64,000 nucleotides of DNA from Sycobia sp. Sy_11 (Eukaryota > Arthropoda > Insecta > Hymenoptera > Epichrysomallidae), in NCBI GenBank assembly GCA_018907035.1, contig JACCIC010000002.1, positions 62,001-126,000 on the forward strand. Direction: 5' to 3'. A program made the position numbers and the translations under genes. This document shows positions 1 through 12,381 of this stretch, in pieces. The notes under the pieces were generated by a model. That model was not told the DNA's origin. It did not search any database and worked only from the letters and a program-made list of their open reading frames with translations. Each line of letters starts with the position of its first letter. The first letter of the stretch is position 1.

Positions 1-1178
1 ATCGATCGCGCCGGCGCGAGCATAATCCAGGCGCGTATGGACGCGGCCTATCTCCCCTACCCTCCTCGCCCTCGGGCTGTTTTTGCCGACGCGAGCGCCA
101 CGGCGCGCCCCGACAATTAGGATAATCGCTCGGAATCACTGCAGCACTTCGGGTAATTGATGCGCTTGTTTTTCGCGCAGTTGGACGCCTCGAGGCGATA
201 GGGGGAGGACGAGGGGGAGAGAGAGTTCCGGGGATATCGGATATTCGACGTGGGACTTATCTTTGATATCTTGGCGCCGAGCATCCTGCATTTGTGTCTC
301 TCGGTATTCAAAAGATAACGATATTGCCTTAATCCCGTGTCTTGGGTAACAAAGAAAATAGTGGATCGTTACTCGTGGAATAGCTATATTTGGAGATTGG
401 TAAGAGCTGTCCGAGGAAAATCGCCAGATTCATCGGAGCAGCAGTCGGTAAATCTGCAGAAGCTGGATCCTACATATTTATATAGAGTATAAATAATATC
501 TCCTCCATCGGTTCGCATCGTGCGCGACTGTCGGGCAATCGATTGACACGATTACAGAGTACTGTTTTAAAACTGTAAAACTGTGTTTTTCGCCGCTGGC
601 CAATATTTTTGCGAGAGTCAAGACAAATATTATCGTTAATGTCGAAAATATGACACTCAACAAATGTTCTCGATTTGTGTTCGTTTAAATGCACGAAAGA
701 CATTGTCCGATCCAAAATTAATGAACGTGTGCTGAATTTTTGACGAGTAATACTGTGGCAGACGGCGAAATAGCCATCTGTTATTTGCACGTGCATTATC
801 TTATTTTAAACCTACAGTCTGTTTGAATTTTTACCTACTCATATCGCACTTATCAATCTTTGTAACTCTATTTGTATTATGTACTCGTACGTATTCACTG
901 GGAATCAGATACAATTTCAATTTTATTCGAGGTCTGTGCGTAAACTTGCATGCTTTAAAGAAGAAAAAAAAAACAAAACTCGCAACCCGCTTTATCGTCT
1001 AATTTGGCGTTAAATCTTATTCCCCGTCCATCCCATGACTATACGGGCGAATAAGTCACCTGGCTCGTCGAGTGCCAGCAAAAGCCGGGGGGAAATGTTT
1101 CGGGCAATTTGTATATATGCAGCGAGAACGGCGAGGGCCTCGCGTGCGCGTAAACGATTTGGCATGTGTAAAGGTTCG
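1..1178. other. Unique sequence, no gene seen
   Basis: GC-rich for the first 300 bases, then AT-rich and unique. It holds only small open frames without recognisable domains and a short A-rich run at 961-977. Nothing functional is recognised. Confidence 0.6.
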
Positions 1179-1179
1179 C

Positions 1180-1209
1180 GGGGGCGGGGCGGGGCGGGGG
1201 GGTGGGGGG
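1180..1209 (+). other. G-quadruplex-type G-run cluster
   Basis: Five runs of 4 to 7 G are separated by single bases (C, C, C, T). Single-base loops are the most stable class for a parallel quadruplex. It is on the presumed sense strand, so it could form in both DNA and nascent RNA. It lies 70 bp before an (AT)n tract. Confidence 0.75.
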
Positions 1210-1277
1210 TATATGGCTATCGAGAGAGACGAGATGGCGCTGGCGGCCCTTACCAAAGATTAACGGTGAGTGATTCG

Positions 1278-1278
<1 letters not shown>

Positions 1279-1334
<56 letters not shown>
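1279..1334. repeat. (AT)n microsatellite
   Basis: About 56 bp, unbroken. It is followed within 30 bp by a (CT)n tract, making a compound repeat locus. Confidence 0.97.
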
Positions 1335-1336
<2 letters not shown>

Positions 1337-1356
1337 ATATACAATTCACGAACAAA

Positions 1357-1359
<3 letters not shown>

Positions 1360-1389
<30 letters not shown>
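1360..1389. repeat. (CT)n microsatellite
   Basis: About 30 bp of CT repeats just after the AT tract at 1279-1334. Confidence 0.95.
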
Positions 1390-1392
<3 letters not shown>

Positions 1393-1399
1393 CCGTGGG

Positions 1400-2420
1400 A
1401 TTGTTTTGAGCGTTCAATGCTTCTTCGTGTATAAATGCGCGCCCAAAGCTTGGGAGGGGGTCAAAGAACATCGCAATTGGCCGAGCTCCAGTTTCCACGT
1501 CGGTATTAGTACGCGCCGGGTGAAAAAGCGAGCTCGACCGTCGCGGGTTTATCGCCGGAGCTATATAATATGGAGAACTTCCAAAAGTTCGCCGACGCCT
1601 TTTTCTTTATCTCCTTTCATTTTTTTTTTTTGTCGTACGCTCCGTGCCGCCATGCGTCAGTCGCGCGTCCGCGTTTTTCACCGTGCGACTCCAGCGGGCG
1701 AGTGGGACCGGGGTGGGGCTGACGGATTTTGGTAAAACAAAATGTAGACCGGAGACGCTTCGGGTGGGGCGTAAAATTTTTTTCTCTCGCCACTCTTTCT
1801 TTCTTTGCACTCGAGCCTGCGTAAAATATTGTACCGATTTTTTTTTACTGCGCGTATAACCGAGCATGAACGTATTTTGTTAACGAATCCGCGAGAAGTT
1901 GGATTTCGTGCTTTCGTGCAGTGTGTATAAAAAAAAATAAAATAAAAACAAAACAGTAACGAAACAAAATCGATACTGGTGCGAATTTTAATTAAAGGAT
2001 GTACAAAATATTTTACTAGGTTTGTTTAAACTGCCCGTTTATATAGAGTTTGAGCAGAGATAAATTTATTTTTCGTACATTTTTATTTTCTAACGATAGT
2101 AACAATAACAATATGTAGAAAATGTATTTCATCAAAAATCAATCCATATACTACTATGGATATAGAGGAAATGATAATTTTTTCTATAAATTTTAGATAT
2201 TATATAGAGTTATATATTTTCCATGAATTACTGTGTATACAGTACAAGTTTCAATGTATTTATCATCAATCGTAATTTATTATAACCCCCCTCTCTCTAT
2301 TTACGTACTAAAGAATAAGAAGTACACGTTTTTCTTTATAAAATATTAAATACATTGTAAATACACTCTAATACCTATGCTTTATTTAAACTTAACGTTT
2401 CCGAGATATTTCAATTATGC
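1400..2420. other. Non-coding approach to ratchet point 1
   Basis: Moderately GC-rich to 1900 with T-runs near 1620 and 1840, then strongly AT-rich and unique to 2400. Small open frames in the first part overlap on both strands and resemble no family. The AT-rich part immediately precedes the branch site. Confidence 0.6.
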
Positions 2421-2458
2421 CTAACCAAAGTTTTTCTCTTTCTGTTTCAGGTACGTAT
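2421..2458 (+). promoter_or_regulatory. Recursive splice site (ratchet point) 1
   Basis: A CTAAC branch-point match lies at 2421-2425, followed by a pyrimidine-rich tract at 2431-2448 and a 3' splice site CAG ending at 2450. It abuts a 5' splice site GTACGTAT starting at 2451, which differs at one base from the ideal GTAAGTAT. The branch A lies about 26 nt before the junction, a normal distance. This zero-length exon arrangement is the known structure of ratchet points: the upstream exon joins to the AG, which regenerates a 5' splice site for the next step. Upstream sequence is AT-rich and free of competing strong AG signals close by. Function is inferred from structure. Confidence 0.8.
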
Positions 2459-2514
2459 CCAGTCCGACACGATCCACTTTTTCTTTACCCCAGCGGTCGT
2501 GAGATCATTTCGCG
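2451..2514 (+). other. Possible recursive-splicing exon after ratchet point 1
   Basis: A GGTAACGT at 2514-2521 provides a second 5' splice-site-like GT at 2515, 64 nt after the ratchet junction. In the exon-definition model of recursive splicing, a short cryptic exon after the AG|GT is first defined by such a downstream donor and then removed. Its length is not a multiple of three, so inclusion would shift the frame. GTGAGA at 2499 is an alternative donor. A second acceptor-like pyrimidine tract ending in CAG at 2493 lies inside it. The pairing with the same motif after ratchet point 2 raises the case above chance. Confidence 0.4.
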
Positions 2515-2654
2515 GTAACGTTTTAAATTCAATCGTCGGAGAGCTGCGGTGCCAGGATGGAAATTATTTTTCTACCAGGCCGAGCGGAGAAATTCGCCAC
2601 GGGGTTAATGAAGTCGGCGATGATCTGGCGTGACGTTTTTTTTTTAGATTTTTA

Positions 2655-2656
<2 letters not shown>

Positions 2657-2694
<38 letters not shown>
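2657..2694. repeat. (AT)n microsatellite
   Basis: About 38 bp, preceded by a T-run at 2637-2645. Confidence 0.97.
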
Positions 2695-2695
<1 letters not shown>

Positions 2696-2698
<3 letters not shown>

Positions 2699-5183
2699 GG
2701 GGAAAATCAAATGTAATTTTAAAATTCCTATCGAAACGCGAATGACAAATGGAGAAACTCTCGCTCTCGACTAAGAGGCAACGCTGCCTGCCGTATCTTT
2801 TAATTTGAAAATACTCTACTCCGACGCCTCGTAAAACTGTCCCTGCGACATTTGCCCCAGGAGCGGGAGAAAATTTCAGCCACGCTGAAAATTATACTCA
2901 CCGTAGACGAAAAAGTTCTGTCCTTGACTATTGTGAGCGACGATGGATGAACCCCCCTCCCCCCTCCCCTCCCAACCTCGCTCTTTCTCCGCGCCTGTCC
3001 CTCCGCGCATTCTGTACGACGCGACTGCGTGGAAAAGCGGGGGGAGGGGGAGGGGGAGACTTTGTCGGGCGCGCCGCGTCGAGCCGCAATTCCGTACAAA
3101 AGGGCGCCGAGGACGCGCATCCGCTCGCTCGGATCGAACTTCCGGAAGCGTGCTGGGATTGAGTTACTTTTACACGAGGCGACGATGGGGCTCTCCGTAA
3201 CGCTATTAGACTTTTCGAACTGCTCGCCATGGAGATTTTAACGTAGCGCCGTCAAATTGATTGTGACAGAATTATTTTAGCGTTGTTAACTTATTTATAC
3301 GATTATTTAATAGGGCGAATTGGATAAAAGAATTGTCATTGTCATCCCAATGCACTGTTATAGGTTATGAATTGATGATAGGATCGTTGCACGTCCCGTC
3401 TAAACTTTAAATCCAAAAAGGTTTATTATGCCCGCGTGATGCGAGCAAGGCTTTACGTTCTAATTTTAGCGTCGAATTGAAAGTTGTCGACTATTTTGCC
3501 TATTTTCAAACGGAACGGGGTTAGGAAAGCAAATGCATAGCTCCGGGAATTGTATTTTAGTCCTAAGTGCAATGCACTACTTTAAATACATCGAGGTTTT
3601 TAAAATTCGTAAATGCGAGGCGGATGTTTGAGAATTTATTCGCAATACATGTTGATGTGTAGAAAAGGTCAACAGTCGAAGACTCAAGAATTGTTCGAAC
3701 CAAGAGGAGCTACGTGAAACGAACGTTATTAATTATATTTCAGAAAAGGACAGGCACGCGGTATTTTCTGTATAATTTGTTTTTTCTTACGGTTATTTTA
3801 TAGAAATAGTCGTTATCGATTCACTGAATTTATTTTCAATTGTAATTAATCTCGATTGGAAAATCAGCGGAATTTTTATTAAAAAAGTTCGAACGACTCG
3901 GTTAAAACGAAGGATCTGAAATAGTAAACAAATGTAGTTATTAGTCAGACGTATTCTCTGTTAGACGCATGGATGCAAATAGCTTTGAATTAAACGAAAA
4001 CGTTACAAACGTGAAATAGTCGAAAAGTCTAGTATTGGATGTTTTTCACGCACTATTGTACTTTTTTGGTAACAGTTTCGAATCGAGTCCGGTCATAGGT
4101 CCGTCAAAGGAAGGGGACATTTTCTCGTGTTATAGATTGTGGCTCGTTCAGTCGTCAAATTCTAAATGAAATTGTCGTTTCTGCTACCGACTCTAGAATC
4201 TGCACAATAGGAGCAAAAACCTCCTTCATAAATTATTTAATGAGAAGAAAAAAACCCTCATAGTATTATTAGTTTTAGTGAACATCAACTAATCGAGAAG
4301 CTTATTAAAGTTTCCTTAATTTTCGTAAACATCGCCGCGTTATTTTAATGCACAAAAGCTCTTACAGAACCCGACGTCATATTAACGTTTCAGCAATAAA
4401 AGGCCATCACCCCGGCGACCGTACAGCCTTCAAGATTAACGCGCGCGGGACCAAAAATATTTTTATCGCTATTTATAATTGGAACACGAAATGGGATTTA
4501 ATAGAAAAGTTCCAAATGTATTTTTAGGTTTTTTTTTTCTTTTTAGAACGCGTTCAGGATGTATATGGGCAACTTGAACGTCGTATGCACTGTTAATGTA
4601 AAGAAAAAATAAATAAATGACCGGATCTAATAAAGATGTCTGGCGCGACTCGAGAGCGACTGCAATAACGGAGAAGAAAGTTTTGGCGATTTGATGGCTA
4701 AAAGTACAGTGAACGGTGACTAAAATCAACAGAATCGAAGCACTAAATGCGCGAAAGTTAGGCCTGATAGAGAAGCATTACGGGACTCGCTTTTCGCCAA
4801 ATCATCGAAACGACGATGAATTAAGACAAATTTGACTAGTTTTTTTTTTACTTTATTAGTATGACTAATGTGCGGCAGCATTGCTCGGTTGAGCTTCCCT
4901 GCAACTCCTTGGGCCGTGCTTTGCTTTGCCAGTGACGCTAGCCCACGGTGCAATGTTAATTTGTTTCCACGGCCCACCGTCGTTACGACAGCTGTACGTA
5001 TACACGGCTTTATGGAAAGCGCGGCGCGGCGACAATTTCCGCGCCGGGCGCGCGTTTAATTTTAAGTTCCATTACTCCGCCGAGCCCGCCGCGGAAATTC
5101 AACTGTTGTGAATAAGCGCCGGGCACGCGCGCCCGCTCGCGGCCCGCCGAGATTTAACGCCGCGTCGCGTCGTAAACAATTAG
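2696..5183. other. Unique sequence, no gene seen
   Basis: A GC-rich patch at 2940-3240 has C-runs (2951-2970) and G-runs (3039-3056). From 3240 to 4720 it is AT-rich unique sequence without microsatellites. A T-rich run ends in TAG at 4537-4547 and resembles an isolated 3' splice site. Overlapping small frames at 2800-3240 on both strands are composition effects. Confidence 0.6.

Positions 5184-5211
<28 letters not shown>
5184..5211. repeat. (AT)n microsatellite
   Basis: About 28 bp inside a GC-rich segment (5030-5290) that also holds a C-run at 5272-5282. Confidence 0.95.
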
Positions 5212-5214
<3 letters not shown>

Positions 5215-7520
5215 GCGCATTCGCGACAATAGAGGGCACGCGCGCACGTTGACGTCCGGCGAAGCGCCATACCCCCCCCCCCTCCCGCCAGACTCCCTTT
5301 CGCGCGCTACTGCGATTTCCCGACGAATTATCGACATATATTTATAGATCTGTGCGCGAGATATTGGCAAAGAAAGGGTCGAACGCGTGCGCGAGGGCGC
5401 CACTGATGAATGGAAACGAGAATGGCCGAAATTAGTATACGGGATAATACAGTGTTTAACGATGGAGAGAATTATTTAAGTCAAAAATACGTGTTTATGT
5501 TTAACACATTTATTCAAGTCTCGAGCTATAATTTATAATGCCGTAGTATATTTAAAACAAAACAAAACAAAAAACAGAATAAATGTGACATAAGTGTTTT
5601 CTTTACACTCTAATTAAACACAGAATGTAATCAAAAATATAATTCCATAACAATAATCTTTTATATAGATCCCCACTGCTCCCAGTAATTCTAATACGTA
5701 TATTTTGCTTAGAAACATAACTATCGTATCAATGGCAAATAGAAACTTTCTTATCGCATTTAATTTTTATCGTTTTAGCCCACTCCTTAGGATTGTTCGC
5801 CATTTGCGTATCATGACGATAAATACAATTTTGGAATTTCAGCAGCTTCCGGTTCAGGATTCTGATAACGCTCGTTTTAAAAGTGCAATTGTTTAACCGA
5901 GTCTCTCTCAGTAATATCCTTTCGGCGATGCGACGAAAAATTTCACGATAATCCCCTTTTTGCGCTAGTTTCGATTTATATCGGTCAGTTAGTTTTACTC
6001 TGCTTTTTACAAATTTTTAAAGAGCTCCGAAATTTGACTAATGCAAGCAATACTTTCGCCCACTTGCATCCTCGTGCCAGCCGTATATTTGTTGGTTCCG
6101 CTGTCCACCGCTGGTAGGCCATATCATATTTCAATTACCGGGGCGAATGGTTAATCTTCGGCTATATTTGAAGTCGACGCTGTTTACACGACGCCGACGC
6201 AGCTACGATGGTCGTGACGACCGTCTGGTCCCAAAAATGGCACTGATGCGCTGAATATCTGCGCGGCCCCCGCCACAGTACACGTGCTACGAACGCCAGA
6301 GAACGCATTAATGTACGTGGGCGTGTGTGTGTGTGTGTGTGTTGTGTTTAAGTAGACGTGTACGCGTGCGTGCGCGGGGGGGGGCACTAACGTCGTCGAT
6401 ATCGGAGAAAGTGAGCCCCGCGGGGATCCCGACCGAGATTTGCCGGCGTTCTCCTTTTTTCATCTCTCCCCCTCTCTCTCTCTCTCCCTCGGTGTGTACA
6501 AACTGGAGTCGGTCGCCGCGGCCGTCGTCGAATTCGTCGCGGCCACCGGATGGACCGATTGGCTATGCGCGAGGCACTGTTATATTATAGCTCGGCGTAT
6601 TTTTCGATTACATCTATATATATATATTGGTAGAGTCAAACCGGTTTCGACGAGGGGACGGAAAGCTGGAAATTATAAGGTACTTTTTTTTTCCAACGAG
6701 GTCCGGTGGGTGGCCGGGGGCGAATAAATTCAGCCGAGGCGCGTTTATCAATAAAACATATATATATATATATTTATATACGTCTAGATAAATTAGACGA
6801 CGGCGGTGGCGATCGGTCTCGTTTTTCTCGCATTATGGCCCGTATACAGATTGACAGATCGCATTGTTCAATGCGACGGCAGTTTGTGCGACTTGTCGCT
6901 TCCTTACCGCGTCACGTATACATAAGACCTGTTCGTCATTGCCCGTTGTATACGGTTATATCTCTTATCGAGCGTGTAAATTACAAAGTCGAGCGGTCGA
7001 CGAATCAACGGGTACGGCGCAGCTCGTATAGAAAAGACGACTATGTAATATGGATTTTTTATTATTCTATTAGGTTCGGGGAGGGGCGCGCGGCCGACAT
7101 TAGGGCGTCGTAAAAGCTGTTTATTGCCCGGCGTTATCTATTGGTTTTATGTTATGGAAACCCCATATATATATCCAGATATTGATATGTCACGTAAAAT
7201 AGGCAATTCCTTATAAATAATGAATGTAATAAAAGTAATCTTCTCTACAATTTGCTGTGGTTAATTAATTCTGGTGTATATATATATAAACTACGGAGCA
7301 CAATTTTTCTCGTATTAACAGCGGAGCCATGAGTAATCTCTAATTGGACCGGCACAGTTGCGACTGATTCCCGGATTGGCCACAGGCGACGACGAGGCAA
7401 AGATGTATTTTTTTTTGGAAGAAAGCTCTCGAGGGTGGCGAAACGCGCCGGGCGCGTTTACATTGTTTGTGTATTCGTATTGCGCGTCCGCGCCTCCAGC
7501 CTCGACTTTCCCCGCTATTA
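5212..7520. other. Mixed sequence with short repeats
   Basis: Contains an AAAAC-type run at 5551-5575, AT-rich unique sequence to about 6150, a (GT)n run at 6323-6342, a G-run at 6376-6384, a short CT run near 6472-6486 and an AT tract at 6756-6780. Open frames here reach 135 codons at 6706-7113 but start in the AT repeat and match nothing I know. Confidence 0.6.
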
Positions 7521-7562
7521 CATATATATATATATATATCTATATATATATATATATGTATA

Positions 7563-7610
<48 letters not shown>

Positions 7611-7611
7611 A
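7521..7611. repeat. (AT)n microsatellite, interrupted
   Basis: About 90 bp of alternating A/T with a few C or G interruptions (near 7540, 7558, 7568 and 7602). Confidence 0.95.
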
Positions 7612-7720
7612 ATTGTGCTCTGCGAGTTTCTCCTTTACTAGTATAACTCTCGTTTTCCGTTTCTCATTTGCTCGGATTAGGGGACGACGCTTTCCTGACT
7701 CCCTTCCTCCAAGAACCCAT

Positions 7721-7721
<1 letters not shown>

Positions 7722-7770
<49 letters not shown>
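7722..7770. repeat. (AT)n microsatellite
   Basis: About 49 bp pure, with an imperfect AT continuation to 7789. Confidence 0.96.
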
Positions 7771-7777
<7 letters not shown>

Positions 7778-7789
7778 ATCTATATATAT

Positions 7790-8748
7790 CCCGTAAATAT
7801 AGAGTCATTTCGTAGATTTAATTAAGATTGAACATAATTCAGTCATATTTAAAAATTGTATCCATTGAAAAAATCATACAGTTAATGCTGTTTTTCCAGA
7901 AGTAAGAAATTAAACTTAATTTTTGAGATAGTACGTATCTATGGCTGAACTGCAATTATAAAATTTTCATACGATATTTAATATATTCTACGCCCGAGAT
8001 AAGTACGCCCCATAGTAGATCGAATTCAAACGTTAAAATGTAATACGAACTCAAATTTATTAACGAAAAAGACTTTTTATGGGAACAATTTCAAAACTGG
8101 CAATGCTTTCACTAGCATAATCTTGGGGTCTCAACTTAAATCGTCTCTATTGAAAATTCGTACTGGAATCTTTTTTCCTTGGGATTTCCAGTTGAAATCG
8201 CACTATTTAACCATTTACGTGGTTTTACAGTGTGTTACTTCTCGATATCGATATAATCGACCCTAGTTCTGGCTGATATATAATTTTATTTTCGTTTCAC
8301 TTTTATTCCGTATCTGCAGTAACGCCGCGATAATTTGAAAAATAATACGATCATTATTATTATGAGTAGTTCTTTTCGATAGCATTCTGCGAATAATTAA
8401 CGTTTCGATTTTTGCCATAAACATCAACGAAATGTTATTGTCGTGCCGCACTTGCAGTATTCTAGATTACTGTCAGATATATTATATTATCAGTCAGCTA
8501 TATTATATTCGGTGGTGTTGTATATATATATATATATATAGAACATCACCGAAAGCAGCTGCTCACAGAATGATGTACCGCCATCTCTTCCTCAAACACG
8601 CGCCGTATGACCGAAAAGCGACACTCGGACCGCTCCCGAAATACGCAACTGCAATCTTGAATTTTACGTGTATGGGGTGTCTGTGCTTTAAGACAGAATA
8701 AAAGACCTTCATTTCCGGATGCTTCGGTAGGAGGATTCTCCTCGTCTT
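7790..8748. other. AT-rich unique sequence, no gene seen
   Basis: Unique AT-rich DNA up to about 8520, a short AT tract at 8520-8541, then mixed sequence. Nothing functional recognised. Confidence 0.55.
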
Positions 8749-8763
8749 TGTGTGTGTGTGTGT

Positions 8764-8795
<32 letters not shown>
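8749..8795. repeat. (TG)n microsatellite
   Basis: About 46 bp with one GG break near 8764-8765. Confidence 0.96.
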
Positions 8796-9099
8796 GGATT
8801 ATGGGCATTCGATTGCGCGGAAGGGGGCGCGGGTATTTATACAGGGCCCGCTCGAAGAGACTCAGGGTAAACGAATGCGTATATATAGGTATAAGAGAGC
8901 TGAGGTGATGCCGGCAAGCGATAAGAGCGAGAGAGAGAGTGAGAGAGAACGGGGGGGGGGTTAAAGTGGGAAGTCGTTGACTTCTTCCTTCGAGACCTCG
9001 GGTCGTCGTCGGCTTATCGAGCGCGCGCTGTCCTATCACCTCTGCGTCTTCAACCGAGTGCGACCGCGTCGATCGCGCTACCGTTGAGTTAAGGCTTTT

Positions 9100-9103
<4 letters not shown>

Positions 9104-9150
<47 letters not shown>
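9104..9150. repeat. (AT)n microsatellite
   Basis: About 47 bp, followed by a short CT-rich patch at 9192-9220. Confidence 0.97.
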
Positions 9151-9155
<5 letters not shown>

Positions 9156-9499
9156 CCAATACTGTAGTTTATTTGCTCCTATTGTCTTTATTTCTGTCTC
9201 TCTCTTTCTCTCTCGCTCTGCCTCCTCCTATCTCTCGTGACTCCCACCTGAGCCTCGATGATAAAAGAAACGCGTCGCAAGTGGAGCGTCAATAGGTTTC
9301 GCTTATCTGCAGCTTCTATCTAACCTTCACTGTGACCAATGAGTTCATATTCGGGAACTATATGTACCAAAGTAAATTTGAAAGTAAATGAAACTTTTAC
9401 TTTTTGTGACGCGAATGAAAAGAAAAGACTGACATTTTGGCCCCGTCGATTCGGTACCTTACGAATGTTCCATTTTTTATTCTCTTTAGATTGCACACA

Positions 9500-9745
9500 A
9501 TAATATAGCGCAGCATATTAGGTGTGTAATAAGAATTTACACCCGTGCAGAAGAGTGTAGATTATACGCCTATACGTTGCATATACGCTGTAAATTTATA
9601 AAATAAAATTTTCAGCACAGTGTAAAAAAAGTCAGCATTTAATTCTTGACTTTATTTTCTAAATGTGGTAGGTATAAAATTGAATTTTACGCCTAATATT
9701 ATAAAGTAATTGGCAATTTGCCGATCGGGTGTAAAATGAACTTCT
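9500..9745. repeat. Degenerate TGTAAA/TTTACA motif cluster
   Basis: Short elements of the form (G)GTGTAAA or TTTTACRCC recur about every 20-60 bp in both orientations: TTTACACC at 9536, GTGTAGATT at 9554, TGTAAATTT at 9590, GTGTAAAAA at 9620, TTTTACGCC at 9685 and GGTGTAAAATG at 9728. It may be a decayed satellite or the remnant of a repetitive element. The unit boundaries are unclear. Confidence 0.45.
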
Positions 9746-10822
9746 AAGCAGACTGTTTCTTGTAATATTTAGAAATCCCAAATTAAGGCGGCGGGCCATG
9801 AGACTGAAAGTTACACCGTTGTAAAACATAACAACAAATTATCAAACCATCTCATTCTGATTATAATTCATCTCGCATTATAACGCTACTGTATGCGTTT
9901 GCACTTTCGACGTATTTTCTCCCCCTCCCCCTCCCGTCGCGAAAGGTCGCGCGGCGCGGGCAGCGAACTTTCGCACCCGTGTTAACAGCTTCGCGAGAAC
10001 CCAGGGATATTTCGAGTCACGAAGGCTTTCGGCCGATCTTCTTCTCCTCCTCCTCCTCCGACTCGCCGTCCTTTTATTACCGGCGCGGCGCGCATTTTCG
10101 ATTTTCGAGACTATCCCCGTTGCGCCTTGGGAGGAGACCGCGCGAGCGAGCATCCCGGCATGTGCAATAATGACCGGATCGTTTCGCAAGAACAGCGCGG
10201 CCCTGCCGCAATAACATGCGGCAGCGGCGGCAGCAGCACTGACAGGGAGTAGCGACTTTGGTCGTGCCCGGCTTATCCGGCCCTGATGATGGGCAACAAA
10301 GAAAGCGAGAGGATAGCCGACTGGAAGTCCTATATATGCACTTTATACAATCGCGCCGTGTGCCGGTTTACATGAAAGCCTCCCTCCCTCCCTCCCTCTC
10401 TCTCGGTACAGGGGGGTCGGCGTTTTCAAGGCGCCCCCCCCTTCGACGTCCCAAGGATGCGCAATTTTTGCATCTTTACGATGTTAATAAAAGCGAGAGA
10501 AAAGTGAGGATTGTGCACGGGAAAAAAGTATCGGAGGAGTATCGCAGCGGCGATTGTTCTATTGTTTTACGTTAAAAGCATCGGCTTTTGAGCGGCTTAA
10601 AACGCCCGGAAAGGCCGAGCATATTATTTCCTCGCATATATACCGTTACGTCACGTTTATAACATTTTTATTCGACTGAAATTTCAAATGATTCGTACGT
10701 GTACCGAGCCGGACGAGCAAAAGCGCAATTTATCTCCTTCTCCATTGACCCGGGGAAGGAAGTTGCATTTTAAAAATACGCTCTTGAGTCGTTTCCATTG
10801 ACTGCACTGAAAGTTGCCGAGC

Positions 10823-10826
<4 letters not shown>
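9745..10826. other. GC-rich non-coding, no gene seen
   Basis: From 9900 to 10500 GC-rich with C-runs (9920-9933, 10430-10441), CTC repeats near 10041-10058 and a GCGGCAGC patch near 10212-10237. Small frames lie on both strands with biased composition. Nothing is recognised. Confidence 0.55.

Positions 10827-10855
<29 letters not shown>
10827..10855. repeat. (AT)n microsatellite
   Basis: About 29 bp, followed by a purine-rich GAA-type stretch (10880-11000). Confidence 0.95.
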
Positions 10856-10860
<5 letters not shown>

Positions 10861-12321
10861 CAGACAGCACGCAACGGAAACTCAAAAAACGAGAAAAAAA
10901 AGAAAGCGAAGAAGTCACATCTGGCCGAATTTCGAAGGGCCGAACGAAGAGAGAAACAAGAAAGTAAAGAAAGAAGAAGAAAAGAAGGAAGACGCTGCAC
11001 TTGCCCCTCTAATCGCACTTCTGCGCGTCTAGACAAGTGTCCATCGCGCCCGTATCGCGCCGCACAGTAGGTCGGCTGTTTTTTTTCTCCTCTCGCCTGC
11101 CCTCCCCCCCCCCTCCTGCCCCATACAGATCGCTGCTCAATGTCGGCGTCAGTGGCGGCCCGTGGCCGACGCTTCGTCGGGCGATTGCGTGGCCGCGAAT
11201 GTCAGGAGGGGGGGGCGGAGAAGGAAGCCTCGTACGCCAGCGAGGAATTTTTGAAACTGCCGCGGGTTAAAGATGCGTACAAGAGTCGCGATGGTAACTG
11301 TAACGATGAAATTATTCGTTACTTTTGAAAATTTTCGAATGCCCGATAGCAGTTTCTTCTTTCGGCTAAGATATAGTACTCTCAAGTCGAATCAATGGAG
11401 AAGCGACTAGTGAGGCTTTTGAGGATAGCTAATGTGTAGAGATTAGTAGATTGGTAAGCATGATACGCATAATTTCAGCGTCTCAAATTTCTGAAACTAA
11501 ATGTACGAATTGAATCCAATCAATTATTAAATCAATGCTATTATAATCCTTGAAATTAGGCTATGCGGCACGAATAAATTAATCCTTCTGAATGAAATAA
11601 CTGAATCCAATGGAGATATTTCCATTTGAAAAACGGTAAATGTTAAAATCTGAAACATTCTATACTGTATATGTACGGTGCTTACTACATTAGAAAATTA
11701 GAATTTCTTAATTGCCAAATTCGAGACATTCGAACGTATCCGCGCGAATTTGTCGCGCGTTGGAATAATAAAAAAAAATTCTAATCTCGAAGACATTGCG
11801 AGGAAAGTTTTATCAACGGGCTGTGATCTACCGATTTATCGATCCGTCGATAGCATTTCTCTACTCTTACTTGCTTGATCAGAGTGATATTATCCACCCG
11901 TAAGCGGCGATGCTGACTAAATTCGAATACAGTGGATGGCCGGCCAGTACACATTTGACCAAACGGGACCGCGCGTTTGCATTTCCGCACACGAACACGC
12001 TATTGCCCAATAATGGTAAAAAGCGAAGAACATTCTTACCCCCCTTCTTCGCTCGGCTGTCCTCCCCCTCCCCCCCCCGATCCTCGTCGAAAAAAAGCCG
12101 ATGTCGTCCCGCTCTCTCAATAGACGGGAGGGGGAGGATTCACATCGTCTATTATGCTGACAAAAAAAAAAAACCACAAAGCACTTAATTCCATGCGCAC
12201 CGGGGCATCTCGTGGTCGTGGCGCAAGGGCGCGCGCAGCTCTGCGCCCGCGGCCCCGTCAGGGGCGTGAAGAGCCGTATCGCGCGGAGTAAATCTCGGCC
12301 GCCCCCCGCGCAAAATAGAAT
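10856..12321. other. Non-coding, no gene seen
   Basis: Purine-rich to 11000, C- and G-runs at 11104-11113 and 11206-11213, AT-rich unique sequence at 11300-11780, then mixed sequence with a C-run at 12071-12078 and an A-run at 12162-12173. Nothing is recognised. Confidence 0.55.
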
Positions 12322-12333
12322 TGTGTATATGTG

Positions 12334-12381
<48 letters not shown>

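Noticed and set aside
2498..2510. TGAGATCATTT matching the start of bantam microRNA
   Set aside because: Only the first 11 bases agree and there is no complementary arm for a hairpin.
4530..4550. Strong T-rich tract ending in TAG, as an exon start
   Set aside because: No open coding stretch with a matching donor follows; such tracts are common in T-rich intron DNA. The same applies to the tract ending at 44056.
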